Assembly (NCBI RefSeq): GCF_022647665.1
Contig: NZ_CP071872.1
Coordinates: 4,030,001 to 4,094,000 of the forward strand
Length of the DNA stretch: 64,000 bases
Origin: Streptomyces formicae
GTDB taxonomy: Bacteria > Actinomycetota > Actinomycetes > Streptomycetales > Streptomycetaceae
Direction: 5' to 3'
Below the pieces are notes generated by a model, which ran no database searches, was not told where the DNA came from, and was given only the letters and a program-made list of their open reading frames with translations. The stretch's first letter is position 1. Every line of letters begins with the position of its first letter. Position numbers and translations under genes: made by a program. Shown piece by piece: positions 10,001 to 16,981 of the stretch.

Positions 10001-10619
10001 GCCCCACAACCGTCTCGTCATCCATCGACGGCGGCCTGCCCTACGCCCGCTCCTACGCACACACTCACGGCGGACTCGGCACCGCCCACTACACCACCGA
10101 ACACGACGGATTCCCCCTGGGCTGGTGGCTGTACGAGCAGCGCAAACGCGCCGTCGCCCACCTACGCCGCACTGGCCTGCCCTGGCCCCACGACACACAG
10201 CTCACCGCACTCGACCCGTGGTGGAACCCCCCTGGCGGGTCTCCTGGAACCACAGCTACCACCAAGCCCACACCCACCACACAGCCGGCCACGCCTTCCC
10301 CGGCACGACCACCAAATGGATCCGCACCCAGCAGCGCGCCTGGAACCAGCTCCACCCCCACCAACAACACCTCCTGAGCACCCTCGGCATCCACGAATCC
10401 ACACCCCTGATCAGCTACAACAGCCGCCCAACGAAACTGACCGGCCAACCAATAGAACTGACCAACGGACCTACGGCCACCCCGAAGCAGGAAACCCACA
10501 GCTCACAGACCCCGCCCACCCCCAGCCCGCAAGCAACGTCAAGCCCCTCGCCACCACAGACCACACCGTCAGCCCCAACCAGCCAACTGATCAGCCCAGC
10601 TCAACACCCCGAACACTGA
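7048..10619 (+). CDS. tniQ: Giant TniQ target selector with five helicase-associated-type repeats; frameshift near the 3' end
   Basis: The N-terminal part has the TniQ signature VAPLSGETTLSFMSRVAARY and a Cys/His cluster (CRAC, then CVKHQCW). From about residue 390 come five tandem repeats of about 145 residues. Each starts like (A/G)RSYAxxHG and has a central LDPWWNPxW motif, a GFPG element and a LHPxQQxxLxxLGI end, resembling helicase-associated (HA) domains. The uninterrupted frame from GTG 7048 stops at 10377, in the middle of repeat 5. The repeat continues in another frame (WNQLHPHQQHLLSTLGI) to a stop at 10619. The break falls in a run of six C at 10227-10232, where seven would keep the frame. 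It is the last gene of the tns operon and probably chooses the insertion site. Confidence 0.85.
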
Positions 10620-10717
10620 TCAGATGGAACGAGCCACGACACCTGGAGTGTGACGGTAAGACTTCCGAGCGTGATCACATAGAGCTACTCTTTCCTCCTT
10701 GCAGGTGAGGGGGGTAT

Positions 10718-11653
10718 GTGCGGTACGAGCAGCGTGCCTACGCACGCGTTAAATTCCTTGAACTCATGGCGGAGTTGTACGAGAACGAGTTCGAGGACTT
10801 CTTCCACCGGCTCATGTGCTCGAGGTACCCAGACTTCCTGGATGTTCGGACTGCGGGCAGTCTGGGCGATATGTCGGCAGACGGTCTTACCTTGCACTCC
10901 CGCAAGCTGTACGCCTGCTACGCCCCGCAGACGGTGAAGCCGAGCAAGATCCGCAAGAAGTTCGACGGCGACCTGACCGGTGCGCTCGCCAAACGCAGTG
11001 GGCAGTTCGACACGTTCGTGTTCGTGCATAACGATCGACGCGGCGTTCACCCCGAAGTGACAGCAATGCTGTCCGAGGCCGCTGCCAGCAAGCCGGACCT
11101 GCGCTTTGAGCAGATGGGTAGCCGGCGCTTGTGGCACGAGTGCATGCAACTGGACCAAGTGACGGCGGAAGACGTCCTCCGGTGCGAGATCCCGATCAAG
11201 GAGATGACGTTCGGAATCGGGATGGATGATCTTGAGCCTCTCCTGAAGCAGCTTCAGGAACTCCGAACCTCCTCTGACCCGCTCATGCCTCTGCCGGACG
11301 TGCGCATCGAGAAACTGGACTTCAACCGGCTCGAAGGCGAAGCACGCGAGGACCTGCTCCGCGGGATGCGGCAGGCCCACCTCGTGGACGCGTTCTACGC
11401 GGGCAATATGCAGGAGCTGGAACACGATGAGGTCGCGCAGGGCTTCCGCGTGTACTACGAGCAGGTTCGCAGGCACTGGGACGATCCTGAAGACGTGCTG
11501 TGGCAGCTCCAGATGTACGTGCTGGGCAACGCACAGCCGCGGCCGAAGGTGCTGCGTGCCGCCCTCGTTGTACTCGCGCATTTCTTCGGCCGGTGCGACA
11601 TTTTCGAGGCGCCTCCCACTGGCTGGCAGCCTGGGATCGGGATATCTGCATGA
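10718..11653 (+). CDS. ABC-3C-type system effector: nuclease-like N-terminus plus ABC-3C C-terminal domain
   Basis: A 311-residue protein. Residues 15-80 look like a restriction-endonuclease fold (ENEFEDFFHRLM, DMSADGLTLHSRKLYACY), although the catalytic D-ExK is not clear-cut. The C-terminal half (KLDFNRLEGEAREDLLRGM and following) fits the C-terminal domains that link effectors to ABC-three-component ATPases. GTG 10718 follows GGTGAGGGGGG. The next gene overlaps its stop by 4 bp and the third overlaps in turn, which is the standard three-gene order of these conflict systems. The subfamily (CTD7 with MC6) is my best recollection, not a search result. Confidence 0.65.
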   Translation: MRYEQRAYARVKFLELMAELYENEFEDFFHRLMCSRYPDFLDVRTAGSLGDMSADGLTLHSRKLYACYAPQTVKPSKIRKKFDGDLTGALAKRSGQFDTFVFVHNDRRGVHPEVTAMLSEAAASKPDLRFEQMGSRRLWHECMQLDQVTAEDVLRCEIPIKEMTFGIGMDDLEPLLKQLQELRTSSDPLMPLPDVRIEKLDFNRLEGEAREDLLRGMRQAHLVDAFYAGNMQELEHDEVAQGFRVYYEQVRRHWDDPEDVLWQLQMYVLGNAQPRPKVLRAALVVLAHFFGRCDIFEAPPTGWQPGIGISA

Positions 11654-11916
11654 TCACTCCGACGAAGGGCATCGCGCCTGACCGGTGCCTGCTGGCCGTC
11701 GGCGCCCAGGTCCTGCTGCAGTTGGACGAACCGCGGTCGGTCAGTCAGACGTGGGCCCGGCTGAGGACATGGCGGGCCGAGCACGGCCACGCATCGCCCG
11801 TATCGTTCGGCTGGTTCGTCCTGGCACTGGACGTGCTCTACAGCATGGGCGCCATAGAGCTCGACCAGGACATCCTCGTTGCAAGGAGCATGCATGCTGC
11901 GCCGCTTGAGCGCTGA
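11650..11916 (+). CDS. ABC-3C-type middle component
   Basis: A small 88-residue protein starting MITPTKGIAPDRCLLAVGAQ. It overlaps the preceding stop by 4 bp (ATGA) and overlaps the next gene by 23 bp. Its size, predicted helical character and position between effector and ATPase match the middle component of ABC-three-component systems, which are thought to bridge the other two proteins. The assignment rests mainly on the operon order. Confidence 0.65.
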   Translation: MITPTKGIAPDRCLLAVGAQVLLQLDEPRSVSQTWARLRTWRAEHGHASPVSFGWFVLALDVLYSMGAIELDQDILVARSMHAAPLER

Positions 11917-13660
11917 CGACGAGCGTTTCAAAGAGGTGTCCTTCGTCGAAGGCCTGAACCTGATCGTCGCCTCCACCACCGCCTCGTCCGCAGACACTGA
12001 CAGCCGCAACAGCGCCGGCAAGTCCAGCCTGATCGAGCTGATCCACTTCTTGCTCGGATCCCGAGCGACAAACACCACGCTCGCCCTGAACAAGGCGCTG
12101 CGGCACATCACGTTCAACCTTGAAATGGACTGGCCGGGGCTGAGCGGTCCGCTTGCTGTCCACCGCAGCGGACAGCGCGCCGGATTCGTGACACTCAACG
12201 AGGACGTGACCGGGACAGACGACGGTGCCATGTTTCCCCGCACAGGTGCGGTGGAGCTGCCCGTGGAGCGATGGACACATCTGATCGAGCGGGATCTCTT
12301 CGATCTGCGCGGTGACCACCCGGGCGTCAGCGGAAGGGTGCTGCTGTCCTTCCTCGCCCGGCGCATTTCGTCGCACGGCTTCAACGAGCCGACCCGTACC
12401 TTCTCCCGCCAGTCCGCCCCAGAAGCCGCCTCCAACCTCGCCTACCTTCTGGGCCTGGACTGGCAGCTCGTCGACGAGTACAGGCAACTGGCCGCCCGCA
12501 AGGCGACACGTGCCCAGCTGAAGAAAGCGGTCGATGACCCCGTGTGGGGGCGCATCGTGGGGTCTACCGCAGACCTCAGGGGCCAGATCACGCTGGCCGA
12601 GGCGCAGGTGGAACGGCTCCGTGCACAGGTTGCAGCCTTTCAGGTCGTCCCCGAGTACGAACGCCTCAAGGACAGAGCGGACCAGGTCAGCCGGCGCATC
12701 AAGCAACTGGCGCAGGAAGATGTGCTCGACCAGCACAACCTCGAAGAGCTCCAGGCAGCCGTCACCGAGACCACCGACGTCGAGGTCGACTACCTTGAGC
12801 CCGTCTACCGCGAGCTCGGCGTCATCCTCAACGATCAGGTCCGCCGCCGGTTCGAAGATGTGAGGACGTTCCACCACTCAGTGGTCCGCAACCGTCGGCG
12901 CTTCCTGGAAGAAGAGATCGCCGAACTCACAGAGCGGCTTCAGTCACGCCGCTCGGAGCGGGCACGCTTGGGCGAGGACCAAGCCCGCCTCCTTCGAGAC
13001 CTTGCCGAGGGAGGAGCGCTGGAGGCTCTGACGGCCCTGCAGACAGCCCTCGGACGTGAAGAGGCCGCTCTCCAGGCTCTGCGTCACCGTTTCGAAGCGG
13101 CTCAGACCCTCGAAGCGAGCGCCCGGCAGATCACCGCGAAGAGCGTGGAACTGCAGCAGGCCGTTGACACCGATCTCCAGGAGCGCCGCCGGCAGACCGA
13201 CGAAGCCATCCTGCTGTTCTCTCACTACGCCCAGCGCCTCTACGGGGAAGGACGCGAGGCCTACCTCGCCATCGAGGCCGGCCGCAACAGCCTGACCATC
13301 ACCCCGCGCATCGACAGCGACGGCAGCCGCGGCATCAGCAACATGGTCATCTTCTGTTTCGACCTGACCCTCGCGGTCCTGGCACACCGACACGGCCGTG
13401 GCCCCGACTTCCTCATCCACGACAGCCACCTCTACGACGGCGTCGACGACCGGCAAGTCGCCGCTGCCCTAAAACTGGCCGCCGAAGTCACCGAAGAAGA
13501 GAACCTGCAGTACATCGTCACGATCAACACCGACAGCCTCGGCATGGCCTCTCAACGCGGCTTCGATCCCGAGCCCTACATCCGAAGCCCCCGCCTCACC
13601 GACGAACACGAAACCGGCGGCCTCTTCGGCTTCCGTTTCAAAACAACCGGCAAGAGATAG
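11894..13660 (+). CDS. DUF2326-type SMC-like ATPase of an ABC-3C system
   Basis: A 588-residue SMC/Rad50-like ATPase. Walker A is SRNSAGKSS (Lys43). A long charged coiled-coil region spans about residues 200-430, and the C-terminus has a Walker B-like LIHDSHLYDGVDDRQ followed by a TINTDSL element, the pattern of DUF2326 proteins. ATG 11894 is chosen because AAGGAG lies 6 bp upstream; the TTG at 11879 lacks such a site. In ABC-3C systems the ATPase is thought to sense invading or damaged DNA and license the effector. It sits directly behind the Tn7-like operon, so the three genes are plausible transposon cargo. Confidence 0.75.
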   Translation: MLRRLSADDERFKEVSFVEGLNLIVASTTASSADTDSRNSAGKSSLIELIHFLLGSRATNTTLALNKALRHITFNLEMDWPGLSGPLAVHRSGQRAGFVTLNEDVTGTDDGAMFPRTGAVELPVERWTHLIERDLFDLRGDHPGVSGRVLLSFLARRISSHGFNEPTRTFSRQSAPEAASNLAYLLGLDWQLVDEYRQLAARKATRAQLKKAVDDPVWGRIVGSTADLRGQITLAEAQVERLRAQVAAFQVVPEYERLKDRADQVSRRIKQLAQEDVLDQHNLEELQAAVTETTDVEVDYLEPVYRELGVILNDQVRRRFEDVRTFHHSVVRNRRRFLEEEIAELTERLQSRRSERARLGEDQARLLRDLAEGGALEALTALQTALGREEAALQALRHRFEAAQTLEASARQITAKSVELQQAVDTDLQERRRQTDEAILLFSHYAQRLYGEGREAYLAIEAGRNSLTITPRIDSDGSRGISNMVIFCFDLTLAVLAHRHGRGPDFLIHDSHLYDGVDDRQVAAALKLAAEVTEEENLQYIVTINTDSLGMASQRGFDPEPYIRSPRLTDEHETGGLFGFRFKTTGKR

Positions 13661-13665
13661 ACGAG

Positions 13666-13830
13666 GTGTCCGACGCCAACAGGATTGCCCCTGATTACAG
13701 TCCCGCACCTGGGCTCTTCCGTGTCGCTCCTCTCTCCGGCGAAACGACGTCGTCGCTGATCTGCCGCATCGCGAGCCGCTACGGGATGGAAGCGAAAGCG
13801 TTACGGTCGTGCTGGCAGTGGCGCAACTAC
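13666..13830 (+). pseudogene. N-terminal remnant of a second TniQ
   Basis: GTG 13666, 5 bp after the DUF2326 stop, opens a frame reading FRVAPLSGETTSSLICRIASRYGM. The FRVAPLSGETT core closely matches the start of the large TniQ at 7048. Homology to TniQ ends near SCWQWRN at about 13830; the frame then runs into unrelated sequence. It is a 5' fragment of a diverged TniQ gene, not a copy of the neighbour. Confidence 0.7.
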
Positions 13831-13961
13831 CCGCCCGGGCACGACGGCGGGGGCGCGCGGGCCGACGCGCGGCTGCTCTGGCCGAGGGACGCGATTTCAT
13901 CGGGATCGAGCTGACCGACCACAACCTGGCCGTAGCCCGGGAACGCCTCGCGGCAGCGTGA
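13831..13961 (+). pseudogene. C-terminal remnant of a DNA methyltransferase
   Basis: A frame ending at TGA 13959-13961 reads EGRDFIGIEL and then AVARERLAAA, the characteristic end of N4/N6 DNA methyltransferases, where the GTT(G) SAM motif is followed by xxLAxGRxFIGIEL. A GTTAG stretch at about 13836 in another frame may be the decayed motif I. The fragment is joined without spacer to the TniQ remnant, so a deletion between the two genes is likely. Confidence 0.6.
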
Positions 13962-13996
13962 CCACCGCCGATCTCACCACCAGACCCTGCTGATCC

Positions 13997-14022
13997 GCGG
14001 CCCGCCCTACAGGGCGGGCCGC
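13997..14022. terminator. Strong bidirectional hairpin terminator
   Basis: Eleven-bp perfect arms (GCGGCCCGCCC and its complement) with a TACA loop, 35 bp after the methyltransferase remnant. It has no T-run, as is common in Streptomyces. Confidence 0.7.
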
Positions 14023-14277
14023 GCCATGCGTAGTTCGCCGGCTCCGAGCGGGGCCCTCAGCGACCTCGCCGCTTCGCGCGCCCAAGTAGCCATCCTGGCC
14101 CAGCGCAGATCTCATTCAGCGAATGGACGGGCAGTCCGCAGGGTGGTTTCCATGGCTCTGCACGGCGGGGAAACGCTGCTGAAGGTGATGTCAGATTCAC
14201 TCGTGTGGGTTACAGCCGATGAGTGAACGGATGCAATTTTCTGCCCCGCATATGCCAATTGGTCCGTGATGCGGGTT

Positions 14278-15150
14278 TAAGCGTTGTCCCGTAACTGTTG
14301 GTCATGCGTGAGATGATCTTGGTGTGGCTGGTGTGATCACGGCGTCGGAGCCGTCCTGGATAGCCCCGTTCACCGGGCTGAGTCCGCGGCAGTTCGGCAA
14401 GCTGATCACCGCGCTCCGGCGTGAGGGTGCGGATCCGGTGCGCAAGGGCCGGCCCTGGAGCCTGCCCCTGGAGGACCGCGTGCTCCTGGTCGCCGCTTAC
14501 TGGCGAACGAACCTGACCCTGCGCCAACTGGCCCCACTCTTCGGGGTGTCGAAGTCGGCGGCAGACCGCATCGTCGACCACCTCGGTCCCACGCTCGCGC
14601 TCCAGCAGCGCAAACGGTTCCGCAAGGACACCGTGCTGATCGTGGACGGCACCCTGGTCCCCACCCGCGACCACACCGTCGCCGAGCAGTCGAAGAACTA
14701 CCGCTACTCCACCAACCACCAGGTCGTCATCGACGCCGACACCCGACTGGTCGTCGCCGTCGGCAAGCCCTTGCCCGGCAACCGCAACGACTGCAAGGCA
14801 TGGGAACTGTCCGGCGCCAAAACCGCCGTGGGCAACACCACAGTGATCGCAGACGGCGGCTACCGGGGAACCGGCCTGCTCATCCCGCACCGCCGCGAAC
14901 CCGGCCAGACCGAACTCCCCGACTGGAAGGAAGAACACAACGCCTCCCACCGCAAAGTCCGCGCCCGCGTCGAGCACGCCTTCGCCCGCATGAAGACCTG
15001 GAAGATCCTCCGAGACTGCCGATTGAAAGGCGACGGCGTCCACCACGCCATCCTCGGCATCGCCCGCCTACACAACCTCACCCTCACCGGATAACAGAGA
15101 ACTGAGCTGGTCGACCAGCACGCCGTAGATCATTTACGGGACAACGCTTA
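14278..15150 (+). mobile_element. Complete IS5-family insertion sequence
   Basis: The element is bounded by a perfect 17-bp inverted repeat, TAAGCGTTGTCCCGTAA at 14278-14294 and its complement at 15134-15150. The outermost TA on both sides may be the 2-bp target duplication. One transposase gene fills the interior. The ends and open frame look intact, so it could be active. Confidence 0.85.
14324..15094 (+). CDS. IS5-family transposase
   Basis: A 256-residue protein with an N-terminal helix-turn-helix (LRQLAPLFGVSKSAADRIV, about residues 66-84) and a DDE_Tnp_4-type core. The catalytic elements are VDGTLVP (first Asp), VIADGGYRGTG (second Asp) and RVEHAFARMK (Glu). Length and layout are those of single-frame IS5-family transposases. 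It lies inside perfect 17-bp inverted repeats. Confidence 0.9.
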   Translation: MAGVITASEPSWIAPFTGLSPRQFGKLITALRREGADPVRKGRPWSLPLEDRVLLVAAYWRTNLTLRQLAPLFGVSKSAADRIVDHLGPTLALQQRKRFRKDTVLIVDGTLVPTRDHTVAEQSKNYRYSTNHQVVIDADTRLVVAVGKPLPGNRNDCKAWELSGAKTAVGNTTVIADGGYRGTGLLIPHRREPGQTELPDWKEEHNASHRKVRARVEHAFARMKTWKILRDCRLKGDGVHHAILGIARLHNLTLTG

Positions 15151-15280
15151 GAGTGCCCGACTCCGGTGGTCCGGAGGTCGTAGACTTTCGCCCGGACGTT
15201 CACCGCCAACTCCTGGCGTTCATCCCCGGATCACATGTGTTCGGGGAGCCGCTCCGGACCGCCGGAACCAGGAGGTACGC

Positions 15281-15367
15281 ATGGAGGACGACCGACCGGA
15301 CTGGGGCTTCTGGACCCTCGTCATCGCCATCATGGAGTTGCTGCTCACGGCGTCGACGCGGCGCTAG
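15281..15367 (+). CDS. 28-residue putative membrane microprotein
   Basis: ATG 15281 is preceded by AGGAGGT at optimal spacing. The peptide begins MEDDRPDWG, continues with a hydrophobic stretch of about 14 residues (FWTLVIAIMELLLT), and ends in two arginines, giving an acidic N-terminus, one membrane helix and a positive C-terminus. No homologue is known to me. It is too short for most gene finders; the strong ribosome site is the main support. Confidence 0.5.
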   Translation: MEDDRPDWGFWTLVIAIMELLLTASTRR

Positions 15368-16089
15368 CGCCCAGCCCGGTCACTGCAAGGGACCGTCTCC
15401 CGTGGCCTGGGGGGCGGTTTCTTATTTTCGTTCCTGTCTTCCTGTTCCTGCACGACAACGCACTCAGTCGTAAGTTGCCGCAAACTCAATGTATCACCGG
15501 GATTTGAAATCTCTGTTCTGTACCAGGGCGGTTGGGCCTGGAGGCATGTCCCGTCGCAGATCGCCGTCCAGGCCCCTTCTCGGGCTTGTTTCAGAGCCAC
15601 TGTCCGTTCGGCCAACCAGAGTTGGTGCTCGGTCGGCCCGAGAGGATGCCTAGGTTTCGATCTGGCGACCTTCAACGTCCCGACGAGGCCCAGCTTTGCC
15701 TCTCGCCGCGTCGTCGGCCGCGCCAGACGTCGACCTTCTCCTCAAGCAGCACCCGGGCGCCATCTGAGCCCTTCACGTACGAGGGGATCCATGACTGCCG
15801 GCGCTCACCGACCGGCCAGGCCCGAACGCCTGGTTGCGCCGCTCGGACTCTTGGCGGCGACCGGGCCGCGACTGCCCCTGGTCGCCGGGGTGCCGTGCCA
15901 GGCCTATTCGTCGGCCTCTTCTGCGTACTCAAGGCGGGCCCCGGTCTGCTCGGCGGCCCGGGTGCAGGTCCGGCGGCGCCAGGACGCCGACCACCGCGCG
16001 CCGGGATGCGTACCCTGACCGCCTCGTCAGCACCGTAGGTGAACATCACGGCGTCGGCAGCACGCGGATTCTGAGGATCGGCGCAAACG
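15368..16089. other. Intergenic stretch without a convincing gene
   Basis: About 720 bp between the microprotein and the terminator at 16090. Short frames on both strands (for example 15364-15675 minus and 15791-16018 plus) have mixed codon bias and no recognisable motif. The stretch around 15830-15990 has membrane-protein-like residues that change frame, which may be decayed coding DNA. Confidence 0.4.
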
Positions 16090-16119
16090 GGGTGCCCTCC
16101 CCATAGCGGGAGGGCACCC
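16090..16119. terminator. Hairpin terminator after the His-rich gene
   Basis: Perfect 12-bp arms (GGGTGCCCTCCC and its complement) around a 6-nt loop, 38 bp downstream of the stop of the minus-strand His-rich gene. Confidence 0.7.
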
Positions 16120-16157
16120 GTAAGGACCGTCAGCGGTTTGGGGCAGAGGTCGTGATC

Positions 16158-16481
16158 TTAGTGGCGGCCGTGGTGCCGGTGGTCCCCGCGGTGGTGACCC
16201 CAGCGGCCGTGGTGCCGGTGGTCGTCGCGGTGATGGCCCCAACGGTGGTCGTTGCGGTGGTCGCGGTGATGGCCCCAGCGACCGTCGCCCCGGCGGTCGT
16301 CACGGTCACCCCGGCGGTCGTCGCGGCCGTGGCGCCCGTGGTCGCCACCACGGTCGTGACCACGGTCGTACGAGGCATGAGGTACCGCCGAAGGTGCGGT
16401 GGCTGCGCTGGCGGCAGTGGCGCCGCCCATCAAGACGACGGCCGCGACGCCCAGTGCGGCGGCAAAGCGGGAAACCCGCAT
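16158..16481 (-). CDS. Secreted histidine-rich small protein
   Basis: A 107-residue protein. Residues 1-27 form a typical Sec signal peptide: MRVSRF, a hydrophobic core, then ASAA. The mature part is almost entirely His, Arg, Asp and Gly in irregular repeats such as RWGHHR and DHRHHGR, a composition suited to metal binding outside the cell. The start is supported by AAAGGAG. A hairpin terminator lies just downstream. The low-complexity body makes the exact function unclear. Confidence 0.75.
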   Translation of the reverse strand: MRVSRFAAALGVAAVVLMGGATAASAATAPSAVPHASYDRGHDRGGDHGRHGRDDRRGDRDDRRGDGRWGHHRDHRNDHRWGHHRDDHRHHGRWGHHRGDHRHHGRH

Positions 16482-16909
16482 TCCGTGCTCCTTTCACGGC
16501 AGGTGCCTGATGCGCCTGCCCCGGGTTGGACGCGGCGATAATCCCATCCGAAATGCACCACTAAGTCCGAATCATCATGAAAGGCGCCCCATATGACGAA
16601 CTGCCTCCGAGTCGGGAACCGGCCCCCAGCGTGTCGGCGTCACGCGCGCACGCGTACGGGCGGCACCCCCTCATTCGTCAGGGTGAACTGCCTTCGCGCC
16701 CATGCCCCGCCATGTGGCGCAGGGCGGCACCACTCAAGGCGCGCCGCGCGGCGACAAGGCTGCGCCACCGGTCGGCGGGTGGAGTACTGGCTGTCGAAAA
16801 CATCGCGCCGGGGGTCATCCTCCAGGGGTAAGCCGGCCATGCAGTGGGTGGTGCGCTCCCCGCCCGGCACCGAAACAACTGAAACGTTGCCTCCCCCAGA
16901 AGAAGACCC

Positions 16910-16947
16910 GTACGTGATTAGTACGGCTTACGTACGCCATCCGTACG
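16910..16947. promoter_or_regulatory. Four GTACG boxes at exact 11-bp spacing upstream of tap
   Basis: GTACG occurs at 16910, 16921, 16932 and 16943, each 11 bp apart, so all boxes lie on one face of the helix. Boxes 1 and 3 extend to CGTACG and box 4 to CCGTACGG. They end about 10 bp before a possible -10 (TAGAGT at 16958) and 35 bp before the tap start. This looks like a cooperative operator, or iterons, for the tap-tpg operon. Tap itself has an N-terminal helix-turn-helix and could bind here. Confidence 0.6.
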
Positions 16948-16981
16948 GTTAATGGGGTAGAGTGGAGGGCAGGAGGTGTCC

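Noticed and set aside
15480..15560. A tRNA-like TTCAAATCCC segment on the minus strand
   Set aside because: No matching acceptor, D and anticodon stems could be folded around it.
16152..16541. Val/Ala-rich 129-residue plus-strand frame
   Set aside because: It is the complement of the His-rich repeats; the minus strand has the signal peptide and ribosome site.
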